A DNA stretch of 64,000 nt from Diphasiastrum complanatum (GCA_029204225.1 CM055093.1:34608525-34672524); one strand, 5' to 3'. Positions 8,981 through 23,895 are shown, numbered from the stretch's first letter. Notes: generated by a model not told the origin, from the sequence alone. Translations and numbers: made by a program.

Positions 8981-11825
8981 ATAGAGAAGTACCCTTAAAT
9001 CTTATAATAAGTACCTAGGTGGCATGTACACTCCCTTTGATATATGGAGGGACCTCTCAACTCAAGATATAAGGGAAATTTGGGGTGGCCATTCACTTGC
9101 AAAAAGGTGCATTCAATGGAGTCCTTGGGCCTATGCCTTGCCCATATGGAGCTCAACTCCTAGTATCCAGAGGGAGTGCCCCCCCCCCCCTTTGTACTTT
9201 ATGTTGCATGTCTCATTGTTGTTTCATTTCTCATTGGAGGTGTAAGGGAAAGCACCTCAAAATCCTACTTACATGACACACACAAAGGAACAATAGTGGA
9301 GCAAAACCACACAACCAATGAGAAGCCATAGTATCACCCCCAATCCACAGGATTGGATGCATGTGAGAAAATTGATAATGAAAACCTAAAACTAGAATGG
9401 TAGTGTGGCAAGTTCTCACTTGGATATATGTCTCCTAGAAAGACTTCTACATTGATTCTGAAAAAATTCAACGTGGTGACCCAAAAAATATTGACGTAGA
9501 CAACCGTTTTTTTTTTTTAATTTGAATTTTTGCTAAAAATTGTCAATATTTAAAATGCTTAACAAACATATATTATCACGTTAAATAAATTTTTTATTTA
9601 TTATGACAATGTCAACAAAATTATTTATTAAAGTATTTTTTTTACATATTCAAATTTGTATATATGAAAGAAAATCCAAAAAGTGAAAACATTATTATAT
9701 CAAGATTCTAACAATAATTTAAAATCAATTATTTTTACCTTTGAGAAATTCTTATGATTTTAAATATTTTGACTTTCCTGAAATTTTTAAAATTAAGATG
9801 TATGTTATGGAGCTAAAAATATAGGTATTTGCAATATTAAAATTTTAATTTATTTCTAAAAACTATAAAATAATTTAAAACAATTATCTTCAATTGTAAA
9901 AACTATATAGAATCTAATCTTTTTTAATAATAATTATTTTAAAAAATAAAATAGTATGCATGTTAAAAATTTGAAATATTTTGAAGTACATACAATTTTA
10001 TAACTTGCACTATTTTTCTTAAGAGATTTCTCAAATATATCATTTACAAAAACAATGTCTCAAATCTTGTGTTATTTTTGTAGTCTTTTTGCAAGATTGA
10101 AAAAAAAAAAAGAACTTGATATTTTCAATTATGTTCGTTATTATAAATAGCATACATCATTAAAATTTTAACACGCTCAACAAAAATGCCAAATAAAAGA
10201 ATGTATTTTTTTTTAATTTCAACAAAACTAGATACAAAATAAAATAGCATATATCTCAAATAGATTAATAATAATTAATTAATTAATTCTCACAGAAGAA
10301 AAGTACATACTAAGAGGCCTAAAAATCATCATACTCATATGGGTTTTTTATTTATTTTCAAGAGGAGCATCAATAGTTGTAGTTGCAACCTCTATAGTTA
10401 TAACACCATTTTCTATCAAAGTTTAATAATCATGTTCTAGAATACCTGACAATTCCCTATGTCACCAACTTTAGCGTTCAAAATGTTGGGAGAGTGAGGC
10501 TTTGCAAAATAACTCTCCAAATAGGAGAAGTTATGCATTCTAAAAATCCTTACATTGTAACATCTTTTTTTAAAGAATTTTAGTATTTCTTTGCAATTCC
10601 CTTCATCAATAGTGTAGAAGCATGGATGTCATCAATGCCTTTAGGAGTAAAGGTTTCAGTTTGGTCCTCTTCAGCTTCTCACCCTGTGCCAACCTTCCTT
10701 TGTCTCTTTTTTCTACCTTGGCATTCAAGATGCGTTTTTTAATTTCTCAAAAAAAACATTGTCTTTTCTATCCTCAACACTTTGAAAACAAAAAGAGCTA
10801 TGTTTAGCAGGGGAAAAAGAAATCATTCACAATCTTTAAAATATCCCAACTTAAATTTTGTATTAAATTATATTCTTAGCATTGAAAGAAAAAACATACA
10901 CTATCCCTAAATAAAATTCATACACTATCCCTAAATAAAAACATAAAACTTGATTAGGGGCTTTAATATAGCCTCTATTTGGCATTCCTCGTTATTCTAG
11001 CAATTCAGGCCAATTACCATGGCTTTTTCAATCTTCATGAATAATCTATGCATAATGCAAAAATAACATAATATATTGAACCTATATATTTGATAAGTAT
11101 TCAATCTTTATAATAAAGTAGTTGTTTTAACAAGAAGAATTGCTTCATGATGCTAATTCTCTTTCAATTCACTATAGGTATGTAATTACTCACATCATTC
11201 AATTTTTCATTTCTTAAACTCTAACTTAATACAATGTTTTGTAACTAATACTTTTATTGTTCGTCGTTTTTCTCTCAATATGATTAGCATATTGCCATGT
11301 CGTCAAATTTTGACAATGGCGGTGGTAGTCAAAATTACGTCTTCAAATTATATGCATCTCCATATCTTATACAGATGATAGATTTGCAAATTATTGTTCT
11401 TAACCAAGGTGGGACAGGACTTTGACAAGCATCACTCTCTCACATAGAAGAATCATCATCAAATCTCTTCTACAATATAGATAAAGAGAAAAACATTATA
11501 TCAAACTAGAGGGAGAAGGAATGTAGTTGATAGATTGCATCATTCATGCAATTATTTTTTTAAGAAACGTTAAAATGGGATGAAAAATAGCTAATGTCAA
11601 ATTGCGTATTCTTCAAACCTTTGCAAAGAATCCTCACAATATGTGAAATTCGACACAAATGAAATCAATAAACATATCAAAGAAAATGAGAGCAAACCAT
11701 CTTGGTATTCCAAGCATGACTGAAAAAAGATGAGGCCAAAACTTCAGAAGAATATAGACTCCGGATGTTGTTCTAGTCAAAAGCATGGAATAGACAATCC
11801 TACATTGGGATAAAGTGAACACGGG
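8981..11825. other. A+T-rich intergenic DNA, no gene seen
   Basis: There is no reading frame with a recognisable domain in about 2.8 kb. The stretch from about 9480 to 11280 is strongly A+T-rich with many poly(A) and poly(T) runs. A C-run lies at about 9180-9190. Nothing here identifies an LTR, terminal inverted repeat or RNA gene. Confidence 0.6.
10897..10943 (+). repeat. 24-bp tandem duplication
   Basis: TACACTATCCCTAAATAAAA occurs at 10897 and again at 10921, an exact two-copy direct repeat with period 24. Confidence 0.85.
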
Positions 11826-11830
11826 ACTTG

Positions 11831-11872
11831 CAAGCAAGTATGGTATTCCAAGCAAGCAAGTATGGTATTCCA
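11831..11872 (+). repeat. 22-bp tandem duplication
   Basis: The word AGCAAGTATGGTATTCCA recurs after about 22 bases, with an extra AAGC step between copies. It lies just before the PBS-like triplet repeat. Confidence 0.8.
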
Positions 11873-11957
11873 ATTAAAATTTGTATCTACTATCTTCCAA
11901 TAATATAAGATAATTTTCTAGTGGAATATACCATACTTGATACCAAATGTCATGAAC

Positions 11958-12120
11958 CGGCTCTAATACCAAGTGTTGAGATATATGTGAAATATTCTTA
12001 ATTGTTCCGATATCAAAGGTTGAACTCTCTGATCTAATACCAAGTGTTGAGATTCTTGAATGTTCTGATATCAAAGGTTAAATTCTCTAAACTAGCTCTA
12101 ATACCAAATATTGAGATTTA
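11958..12120 (-). repeat. three tandem units each carrying a tRNA-iMet PBS-like word
   Basis: CTCTAATACC or TCTAATACC occurs near 11961, 12032 and 12096. On the minus strand each reads GGTATTAGA(G), close to the copia primer site. Each unit continues with GTGTTGAGAT or ATATTGAGAT and, further on, GATATCAAAGGTT or GATATCGAAAC. The unit length is about 64-71 bases. The nearest minus-strand copia (C3) would have its primer site on its high-coordinate side, so this array is not in the normal position for it. Confidence 0.7.
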
Positions 12121-12126
12121 AATAAA

Positions 12127-12164
12127 GATTCTTAATTGTATTGATATCGAAACAATTAAGAATC
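12127..12164. repeat. 13-bp perfect inverted repeat
   Basis: GATTCTTAATTGT at 12127-12139 is exactly complementary to ACAATTAAGAATC at 12152-12164, with a 12-base loop. It overlaps the right end of the tandem PBS-like array. Confidence 0.75.
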
Positions 12165-12401
12165 TTCACTAGATTCTACAGAATAATTCAAAAATTTCTA
12201 AGGCATCTACTAACACTACAATGAAAGGGTTATATGTCATTAGCAACATTCAGACAAAGGAGGCGTCGCGTAATGCCATAATGTTTCTGGGTATTGCAAA
12301 TTCTAGCATAATCACTAGACCATGTAAGCATAACAATCCATGTATAGAAATACAAAACGGGTACAAGCGTTAGTATGAATTTTTTAATTAGTAGTCAATT
12401 T

Positions 12402-13310
12402 TTAATTAACCCAGGCATGGTAGTGGATTAGACCCAAATCCTTCATCTCAAACTCATTTGATAAATGAGCCTTCACCTTTACAATAAGCTTCCCATTGTT
12501 ACCCGTGATGACCAAGTCATCCACATTGGGAACTATCAAAACAATGTTCCCATCTTTCTCCTTCACGAACAAGTTGCAATCTGACCGACTCTTTATGAAT
12601 TGCTCCTTGGCAAAATAGTCGTCAATACGACTATACCAGGCCTTGGGTGCCTGCTTCAAATCATTCTTGAGAATGAAGTCGTACTCCTCTTGCATAGCAT
12701 GTTGCAATACCTTCTCATCCGCTGCCTCAATGAATGTATGCGGATCTTGTGAATCCAAAATAGTAGTCATAAGTGCATAGTGTGTCTCCTAGTGTCCATG
12801 TGTCGGGCTTGCCTTTGAGACTTCCTAGCCCCTGGATTGCTGCTCTCTCCCTCATCCAATATCAAACCATCCTGCATAGTTTGCCAATACCACTTGGGAA
12901 ACTTCTTCCTTGCAGTTGGTGATAAAGACAGTGAATAGGACTCAACAGATTTGCCCCTTTCCTTCCACTTCCTAGCCTCCTCGAATTCTTCCTCTTTATC
13001 ACTCATCTGATCATCCTGAGGCTCCCTAATATATGGATGTGGATCATCAAGTATCGGTAGAAATTCACTTGTACCATCCACCTCAAGCTCCTCTATAGGA
13101 GGCGTTTGATCTTCTTCAAAGATCACATCTCGACTTATGATCCTCTTCTTGCTAGTAAGATCGTAAAGTCGGTAAGCTTTGTTTTCTTCACTATATTACA
13201 CTTTGCTGATTTTGCATCTAACTTCTTCATGTTATCCTTAGGAATATGGGCATAGGTCGTACAACCAAACACTCGCAAAGTTATGAGGGCCTGGACAAAC
13301 TGATAGAGCA
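12402..13310 (-). pseudogene. copia integrase end, linker and RT fragment (C3)
   Basis: Read on the minus strand, the integrase end LRVFGCTTYAHIPKDN lies near 13265-13225. A stop-broken stretch follows, then the acidic linker from DVIFEEDQTPP near 13125 to 12770, rich in E, D and S. RT begins near 12700 (HAMQEEYDFILKND) and is joined directly to LKQAPKAWYSRIDDYF near 12655, so the early RT motifs are deleted. The catalytic block reads VPNVDDLVITGN near 12510, with Asn in place of the usual Tyr of YVDD. The frame ends at 12402 without RNase H. Confidence 0.85.
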
Positions 13311-13520
13311 CAGAAGAAAGAGTAAAACATTTTGGTTTCCTACTTAACCAAAAAATAGAACCCATAGACAACATGAATGAAAATCCAAAAATTTATTTTC
13401 TGGTGTCCACCTCTCCAATCTACATCAGTATATATCCAAATAGTTACAATGGACTGTTAGATTGTTTTCCTTGTAGCAAAGGCCAATATCAATAGTATCT
13501 CTTATATATTTAGATGGTGT
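13311..13520 (-). pseudogene. copia RNase H scrap fused to C3 integrase
   Basis: On the minus strand, a diverged YTDVDWRGG region lies near 13430-13400 after a LKYIRDTIDIGLCYKENNL stretch near 13500-13445. The RNase H core piece MLSMGSIFWLSRKPKCFTLSS lies at 13374-13312. It runs in the same open frame into the integrase end of C3 near 13300. RNase H should lie downstream of RT, not upstream of integrase, so two different copies have been joined at about 13310. Confidence 0.75.
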
Positions 13521-13544
13521 GGGAGAAGAGTTTCATGAAAACAT

Positions 13545-14040
13545 GTGGACCCACTTCAAGGAAATTTTACTAGAATGACTATCAGCTTGAGCAAAGGAAC
13601 ATCCATGATTGCTTTGATGTTAAGAGAGATCGTTGACCTTGGTTCAGGGGCCATTTCTTGGTGCAACAAGAAACAACCCACAGTTACCTTATCATCGACA
13701 AGGGCTGAGTACAGGGCAGCGGCAAAAGTTACCTGCAAGGCAATATGGCTCAGGAGACTTCTTGGGGAGGTGCAGATTCCACAGGATGGTCCTACTATTT
13801 TTCATTGTGATAGCCAGAGTTGCATCCAACTTGCCAAGAATCCTGTGTACCATGCTCGTACGAAGCATATTGAGGTGTACCAGCACTTCTTAAGAGAGAA
13901 GGTACAAAGCAGATAAATTCAGCTCGAGTACTGTGATACCAACGATCAAGCAGCAAATATCTTTACTAAGGCATTTAGTACAGAAGAATTTAAAAAGTTT
14001 CGTAACATGCTAGGTGTTGGTATGAACAAAATAGCCATTG
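13545..14040 (+). pseudogene. copia RNase H, 3' end of element C4
   Basis: A plus-strand RNase H end shows GAISWCNKKQPTVTLSSTRA near 13650, the AEYRAAAKVTCKAIWLRRLL block near 13700, FHCDSQSCIQLAKNPVYH near 13800 and HIEVYQHFLREKV near 13865. After a stop at 13914-13916 and a frame change, ANIFTKAFSTEEFKKFRNML runs to about 14015. It lies head to head with C3 and belongs to a different insertion. Everything upstream of RNase H is missing. Confidence 0.9.
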
Positions 14041-14049
14041 AGAGGGGGT
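14041..14049 (+). other. polypurine tract (C4)
   Basis: GAGAGGGGG directly precedes the TGTTGAAATAAATG that opens the LTR at 14050. Confidence 0.8.
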
Positions 14050-14427
14050 GTTGAAATAAATGCCTATTTTGCCCCTTAAGGCTTGTATACTTGTAACTTG
14101 TAAGTTGTGCATAAGACATGGGGGTAAAACATTTATGTACATAGTACACCCCACTTGTGCTAATTAGGCAAGTAATAACAAGTAGGTTGAGGACCTATGT
14201 GGCTTCTAGAGCTAGAATTAGCAAGACACCACCTCTATAGATTACATGCTAAAAGTAGCCCATAGTTTGGAGGGGTTTCCACGCACTACTTCTCTTTGAA
14301 TAATCATTCAAGTTGTGTGAGCTTTGAAGTCCTCTCTCTCTTGCTTTTGTCTTCTACTCCATAGCTGGTTTTTTCAAGCTTTCATAATGTGCTTACTATG
14401 CTGTTATGATATTCCATAGCTAGGCCT
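14050..14427 (+). repeat. 3' LTR of C4 (right edge uncertain)
   Basis: TGTTGAAATAAATGCC at 14050 follows the polypurine tract and is a typical copia LTR start. No second LTR is in the window for comparison. The sequence keeps an LTR-like character until about 14425, where the palindromic word island begins. The right boundary is an estimate. Confidence 0.6.
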
Positions 14428-14430
14428 TGG

Positions 14431-14540
14431 AATTTGTCACCGCGTTCCCAATGCGTTCACGTTTTGCTTGTTTGCTGGGAACGGCGTTCCCACGTTCCCA
14501 AGGGGTGGGAACGCGTTCCCTGGTAACTATGTAAGAGTGC
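14431..14540. repeat. palindromic word island 1 (GGGAACG/CGTTCCC)
   Basis: Within about 100 bases CGTTCCC or CGTTCCCA occurs repeatedly and is interleaved with its complement GGGAACG: near 14441, GGGAACGGCGTTCCCA near 14478, CGTTCCCAAGGGGTGGGAACG near 14493, and GGGAACGCGTTCCC near 14507. The island ends in TGGTAACTATG near 14521. The same GTAACTATG end closes island 2 at about 21062. Confidence 0.75.
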
Positions 14541-15968
14541 TAACAAATGTTAGTTTCAGCCAACCATGGATGAATGGGCCAAATGACAATATACTACATA
14601 CTTTAAGGAGACCATGATTCATAGGATATTACCATGCACGCTCTGGACTGCAGGAGAATTGAGGTTCAATCACTCACCTTGTCTGAATAACCTCAGATGT
14701 GCCTAGAATCACTTCATAAGAAACATTGAGTACACTTTGAATTCAACAAAATGGGAAGTATAACCTACAATATAAAGACATGTTACAATCCCAAATATGG
14801 GGATGTAGTAGAACTAAATAGGGTCAAAAAGAGACGATAGCAAAAGTTACAAAAAGGAAGAAATTTTTACAATGGAAGCAACTGCGGTGGTATCATCCAA
14901 AACCCGTATTGGAACTGAGAACCAAGAAAAGCATCTCTTTGAGACACATTTAGAGATATTCTATAGATGCAGATGCAGCTGCAGAATTGGAATGTGCACC
15001 GGAATAACCTAACAAACACTGTAGGGGAAGTAGTTTACAACAACTGTTTCCAAATAATCAAGGGGAGAGGAACGCCCTTTCCCAAACTGAAGTTGGGAAG
15101 AGATGATACATACCAAACTTGGCAATGCAAGTTTTGCTTATATACTGTAAACATTCAAATAAAACTTAAAATATTTTACTGGAAGATTATTCATAAAGGA
15201 CTAGCCGATAAGCAAAGGTTAAACAGAATATTTCGTACATATAAAAGGTGTCTAAAAACGCAAAGAGCTTGCTGATTAAAATGGGTAAGTGAAGACTTGA
15301 ACACCGACTTTTCTCAAAGAATCTACATTCCATGCCACTTATTGGTGATTGCCTAATGTTTCCTCACCAAAAGTTGTTCACTAGCAAAACCTTTCAACAC
15401 TGCCTCGGTATGTTTCCATCATAGCCTATATCCTTTTACAGAAAATTCTACTGCAAGATGGAACATTTCTAAGGTTGCCATCAGTTGGCAAGGCTAGTTT
15501 CCTAACTGTTTGCTCTTGAGACTGTTTGTGAAACTGGCTTTCCAATATTTGTTGTAAGACACTGCTTGTAGGGTGAAGGATGAGAAGAAACTAGATAAGC
15601 AGCATTCATAATTAGACGTTTTGCATGAATTCAAATATTTTGAATAAAACTTCCACGGTATATATATAGCTTACAACCAGAAACTGTGTATAACCTTATC
15701 AAAAACTAAATTACCATGCTGCCTATGAGTAAACATAAGGCAGAAATTCCCACTTGTAACTCTTGATCCTAAGAACATAATGCAAGAGAGAAATTTCAAA
15801 TCAAAGAACTGAGCCTCAGCCTTGCTCACAAAAATCAAGTTTACTTTGACTTGGGGAATATCTACTGAAACCCCCAAAAAATCTACAGCATGCAACTTGT
15901 ATACAATCCAATTCTGTAATCTTAATAAAAAAATATGACCAGTCAGTCTACAAGTAGAAATGTCAAAT
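14541..15968. other. intergenic and E2 3' flank, no coding signal
   Basis: No domain is recognised. The part nearest 15969 is presumably the 3' UTR of the minus-strand E2 gene. AATAAA on the minus strand overlaps the stop codon, and further A-rich signals follow. The polyadenylation site cannot be placed from sequence alone. Confidence 0.5.
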
Positions 15969-18796
<2,828 letters not shown>

Positions 18797-20091
18797 CTTG
18801 AACAAGATGGAGTTCCTTGGAAGGGCAAAATATTTTAAAATCCATGCTCAGAACGAAGAAAATTTTACCAATCTGAAAATAATCGTCATTCTGAGGCCCT
18901 TTATAGAGAAAACGAAGGTTGGAAAAGTACCAAACCATGCATTTGATAATCAACAAAACCTACAGGTACAACAGTCAGCACAAAACCAAATGCCAGGAAG
19001 CATAAAGGTTATGGCTGCAAACTGCCACACAATCACAGAGAAATCATGTTGTGTGCAAAGATGCCCATTTTGCACATTCCAAATATTTCGAGCATTATAA
19101 ATTGTGAATAAGATTTTTGTAGTCTCCAAAGGCCCAATACCAAATTTTCAAGAGTTTGCATGCAGTTAAGACGGTGGAGGAAGAATGCAAAAAGTGCATA
19201 GATAGCAGATTGTTCATGTAAATGTTTTTGTAATATCCCGTAGGGTATGAACATAATTTTTAAGGCAAATAAGCTTTGTGTCAACTTTGAAGAGTACTTT
19301 TCTTTTTCCTTCAGCCTTTTAGTTGAATGAATCTTTGTTCGTCTGTAGATTAGTCTATACAAACCCATTTTGCATGTGAAGTCCAACGAAAGGTTCCTTT
19401 CTAAATTTAGAAAGTAAACTTGACTTGCATGCAAATCTGTTCTTGAAATTTACTCAAATCTTTGATAACAAACATTGAATTCCAAAAAACTTGTCATCAA
19501 ATACATAAACAGATGATAAAACTACTATTCCGTATCATTCACATCAAGCATCTCCACAAAGAAGTATAAGGGAGATGCAAGACCCATTGGTAGAAGCCAA
19601 TTACATATACATTGAAGTGGTGTTTTCAAATACTTCTTGAGGTTTAGTAATCCTTGAGATGAAAAACAAAATCTAATTGGAAACAGATGACAATTTCTTT
19701 GATTCAAATTGCACATCACAAACCTAGAGTATCAAAACAACGGAAAATAGGCACATAGTAATTGGTTATGCATGCATTCAAGAGTAGAGAACTCAAAAGC
19801 TTGACATGCAAGAGGAATGGAGTGGAGAATAGGTTCATGCGATGGTTTTGGCAAGGATAATCATGACATGCAAAGTTTTGGGATGGAGTGATGCATGCAT
19901 GCAACTAGATTTGGTTTTCTTGATCCAATATGGAAGGTCTTGGTTATGAGAGCTTGGAAATGGATTTAGATTGATGGTGGGCCAGGCCAAGTGCATGAGT
20001 GATGGAGGTGCTTCAATTGGAGCTATGGACGTTCAAATTTTATATATTTGTCAATTCAACATAATTGAGGCATATGGGCACTGTCAACTAG
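18797..20091. other. 5' flank of the E2 gene, no other gene seen
   Basis: Upstream of the E2 start on the minus strand there is a pyrimidine-rich TTTTGCCCTTCCAAG at about 18830-18816, which could be the acceptor of a 5' UTR intron. No promoter element can be placed with confidence. The remainder to 20091 has no coding or repeat feature that I recognise. Confidence 0.4.
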
Positions 20092-20620
20092 TGTCATGCC
20101 CACGACTGGTCTCGGGTAGCGTGTCCACGCAGGGATCAGTAGACCAACGACCCATAAGTTAATTGTGACTATAAGGGAATTGGGGCCCTTATGTCTACAT
20201 ACTCATAATTATTGGTTGTAGGCCTAAACACATGGAGTTGGTATGGGTCTTTCAGTGAGTCATTGGGGAACTGGATGACGTGGCCCAGATAGGCTACAGA
20301 GGTGTCCAGTGAGGTGTCACAATGCACTACTAGTGGTGCATGGGCCTTGGAGGGTATAAGTATACCTATTGGGCTCTCACTAGTGTATGCTTGATTGTAT
20401 GATTGGTAGCCGTATGCTGCTGGTGTGATGCCTCATTCCTCTTTGTGATTGATCCATAGCTTGGGGGCTAGATCCTTTCGATCTAAGTTTGCTTTGGTTG
20501 GTTTGTCCACCATCCGTTTCCCTTGTGTTGCTTGTGATTGGCATGCTTAGAATAAGATTCTTGGTTGTGGACTTCATAGCTAGGGTTTAGGGTTCAGTCT
20601 AAGCACAGGTTTATGATTGC
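20092..20620 (+). repeat. candidate solo LTR
   Basis: TGTCATGCCCACGAC at 20092 resembles the TGTCACGCCC start seen in many plant LTRs. A TATA-like GTATAAGTATACC is at about 20352. No primer site, polypurine tract or coding region adjoins it, so if it is an LTR it is solitary. The right boundary, near TTATAAGCA at about 20630, is a guess. Confidence 0.35.
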
Positions 20621-20844
20621 CTTGTTATAAGCAATGATCATGGCCTTGGAAAACCTTAATACCTATTTCAAGGGTTTTGGAGTCCGTCTTGAAACAATGG
20701 AGAAAATTAAACCAATGGAATATAATCTCAAGATATTTTTGCCGCAAATACTATTGAACTTTTGTTGGAGACGATCAATCGAGAACAAAAAGTTAGTGTT
20801 GTTGATGAATGGAGCATCAAAGGTGCTACAAAGAAACTTTATCA

Positions 20845-21062
20845 GCCGATTCAAATCGGCTGATTCAAATCGGGCCGATTCATCCGGTTCAAACCAATTC
20901 GAATCGCCCGGTTCGAATCAGAAAATGGTCTGAACCAGAAAAAAATATATAATATAAAATAAAAATAGATGTTTTTTTGATTTTTTTTGGGTGTTCTCAA
21001 TTTTAACCGCATTTCGGTTCTAACCGGCTCCGAACGATTCGAACCGTGGTTCGTGTAACTAT
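20845..21062. repeat. palindromic word island 2 (GATTCGAATC/GGTTCGAACC)
   Basis: Short words CCGATTC, AATCGG, GGTTCGAATC, CCGGTTC, GAACGATTCGAACC and their complements are packed into 20845-20935 and again into 21003-21055. An A/T-rich spacer separates the two parts. The island closes with GTGTAACTATG, the same ending as island 1. Confidence 0.7.
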
Positions 21063-21814
21063 GTTGAACAAAGAAGGGTGCTACAACTCCTACAAGTATG
21101 AATGGTTTTCTAGTCCCAAGCAATCTCTTATTTCTACAAGTACTATGGAAGTCCTGTGCCTTGCATGCAGTTGTGTCAAAAGCCTTAGCATTCTCTGGTC
21201 TCAAGATGTGTGTTTTCCAAAAACAGCTTAAAATTTAAGGAAGTCCTGGCTTGAAATTGTCCAAAGTAACAATCCCATCCTTTCCAAATTTTAGTGATTG
21301 ATAGGCTTCTTCTTGAAATTTCTTGTGGGGTTTGGTAGCCACCCTTTTAATATGCCTTCATGCTTTTTGTGCCATGACTTTTCCTTTCTGCTGTACCTCG
21401 AATTGCAGGAGTGCAAATCATCCCATCGGGTTGTGAATGTGATTCATTCCATCTTGTGCTCTTAGCTTTGCAATTGCCTATTTACCAACAATGAACTCGA
21501 TTGGGATGAGGATTTAAGAGACATTGTAAGATGTGTTGAGCATGAAGCTCCCAAGGGACTTGGAAGTGGTGAGCACTCGTACAACCATGGGGCAGACTAA
21601 CAGTGGGTCGTTGGGACCTAATCCCTAAGGCAACAAAGTGGCTTGATAAATAGGAAGAGACATTAATCCAACACAAGGTACGCCAAGGCATTTATGTGAC
21701 CACCCAATTTTCAAAAGAGAGGCCAATTGGTCGAGAGTCCCATCTATGATCTATGAGTAAATATTGGCTTACACTTTTTTGAGAGTAGATATTGGTTTAC
21801 ACTCATATATAATG
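21063..21814. other. no clear gene; possible RNase H scrap at 21090-21190
   Basis: The plus-strand frame at about 21100-21190 contains WFSSPKQSLISTST and a following LACSCVKSLSILW, which loosely fits the WSSKKQ...STEAEY...W pattern of copia RNase H. The match is too weak to call. The rest of the interval shows nothing recognisable. Confidence 0.2.
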
Positions 21815-22195
21815 AATCTTTAAAGCATTTCTTCTACACGTTGAGCTTGTGAAATGAAGATTTTGCACTTTCACATCCATAATTGGACTCCTAAAAAATA
21901 GTGTAGTGGTCCAAGGATGGTCATGTCAAATTCTTCGGTTAAGTCTTCCTTGAGCTTTGCTGATTTTTGACATGTTTGAATCTGTGGTGACTATGTCATC
22001 CACATATACCACCATAATGATGATGTCTTCACCATCCTTCTTGACATATAAAGTAGCTTCTAATTTGGCTCTTTGAAAATTCAACTTCTTATCATCAATG
22101 TAGCTATACCATGTTTGTGAGGCCCATAGAGAGCTTCCTCTTTTCATCTTCAATATGTGTATAGCTATGCAACCAAAAAGTCTTAAATGAGACAC
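21815..22195 (-). pseudogene. copia integrase end and RT core (C5)
   Basis: HLRLFGCIAIHILKMKRG (end of integrase) is fused directly to LWASQTWYSYIDDKKLNFQ, so the early RT motifs are deleted. The catalytic VVYVDDIVTTDSN is intact near 21985. The continuation TILGPLHYFLGVQLW lies near 21920-21870 after a frame change. Confidence 0.85.
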
Positions 22196-22710
22196 TTTTG
22201 GTTTGACTCCCCTGAAGGCATCTTCGGGAGGTTTCTCATATTAAGCAGATATGCAGTTATGTTCATAGCTTCTCCCCGAGATATATTGGGCGAGCATGCT
22301 CCTTCCATTTTTAGCAAAAGTACAATTCTTCCTCTAAGCCACTCCATTTTGTTGTGGTGTATGGAATTGTGAATTGTCATTTTATGCCACTTGCCTCGCA
22401 ACACAGATTGAATTGAGCTGATATAATTTGTCGAATTTTATAATTTGTATCCATCTTCCGCAATGATTTTTCACTTCGTCCTTGAATTGCTTGAAAAACA
22501 TAAATGCTTGGCCTTTCAAGTTTCTCATTCAAGAAATAAACCCAAAATATTCTTGAAACAATCATCAACAAAGATAAGAAAACAGTAAGCTACCTAGACA
22601 TTTACTTTGAATTGGTCCACGAATTTTAGTGTACACTATTGCCAAGGGCTCCTTGGCTGTATATGCTCCTCCTTTGAAAAATCTTCATCTATCTTGCTTG
22701 CCAGGTGCAC
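22150..22710 (-). pseudogene. copia integrase core (C5)
   Basis: On the minus strand the interval opens with AKEPLAIVYTKIRGPI near 22660-22610, the degraded catalytic-core start. It continues with a QFKDEVKNHCG-like region near 22500 and reaches the HTPQQNGVA-stop-RKN hallmark near 22370-22320. Several frames are needed to read it. Confidence 0.8.
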
Positions 22711-22719
22711 ATATGGTTG

Positions 22720-23460
22720 TTATTGAGGACTTGAATGACAAAAATCCAGCAAGTTCACACGTGTGGGGAACCACAAAAATAGTGTGAATGATCTTTACAA
22801 AGTTGTGTGTTAGCACATAGATCAAATGGAGAGTGAAAATCACAATCTACCTCTAGAATCTAAGGCTCGATCACAATCTAGAATGCTAATTATCAAACTA
22901 TGATTATTTTCACACGTGTGGGGAAAGTACAAATGAAATGAATGTATGACAAATACCTTCAACTCGGGTTAGAGAGAGAATAGCAATTCAAGCTAAATTG
23001 ATCAAGATCCAAATTAACAATATGATAGTATCTATGCTTGATTCATCATCAAAATTAGTGAGGTATCTCACTTACATATATAGGAGAGGTACTAGCTCGA
23101 GGTAGTACTAGCATGCAACCTCATTTCTCCACCTCTAAAAGTGACTTCTACCAAAATATTGACACCTATCACTTTGCATGCATGTTTATCCACCTACTTC
23201 TACCTACTTTCTACATGTGGCAATCTAAGCTATAAATGTACAAATCATCATGCATGTGTCCATAACAACTTTTGCATGCATTGCATGTCAGACAACTTTG
23301 GACATTATGCATGTGTAGTAACTCGAGTTTCTACTAGCCCAAATTTGGCCATTTCATGATCTAAATCTACATGCATGTTATATATGACAAACTAGACTTT
23401 ATGCATGTTTAGTGGCTCGAGTTTCTACTAGGCCAATTTTTGCATTTTCAAGTTGTAACA
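22720..23460. repeat. insertion between protease and integrase of C5, LTR-like
   Basis: About 740 bases with no coding signal separate two coding pieces of C5. Two TTCACACGTGTGGGG words occur near 22760 and 22910, the same CACGTGTG word that marks the LTRs of C2. The right part (23150-23460) is rich in TGCATG words. This may be an LTR fragment, but no termini are visible. Confidence 0.4.
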
Positions 23461-23465
23461 CTACA
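23305..23465 (+). repeat. 94-bp imperfect tandem duplication with TGCATG words
   Basis: TTATGCATG plus a CTCGAGTTTCTACTAG block occurs near 23305-23335 and again near 23399-23430, period about 94. The two copies differ at scattered positions. Confidence 0.75.
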
Positions 23466-23895
23466 TGCACGATGTAAATTTCATCAAACCCCAAAAGTCA
23501 AGATAGATTGCTTTTTTATTTTCAACATTGAAGGCTTTGAGTTTTGATTTTCCTCTCATGCCATGATCTCTCTTTAGATTTCTTGCTATCCATACTTGCA
23601 TAAAGAGGAGGAATTGATGCATAGACGCTATAAACGCTACCTTCATCGATGCCTCTAGCAAAAATCTTGTTGCGGTCTTTGATAAAGCTTTCTCATAATC
23701 AAATTCTACTTTCACTCCTTGTAAGGTCTCATTGGCCTTTGACTTCATGGGTGGATTGTCACCCACGCATACTTTTCGGCCATCTTGAGTGTCCTTATGT
23801 GAAATAAATAACTCTCTATATGTTGCGAGGCTCTAGAATCGCTGACCCACTTGCTAGTGGCGTCTTGTGAATATGAAGATAAATGCCAATCATCC

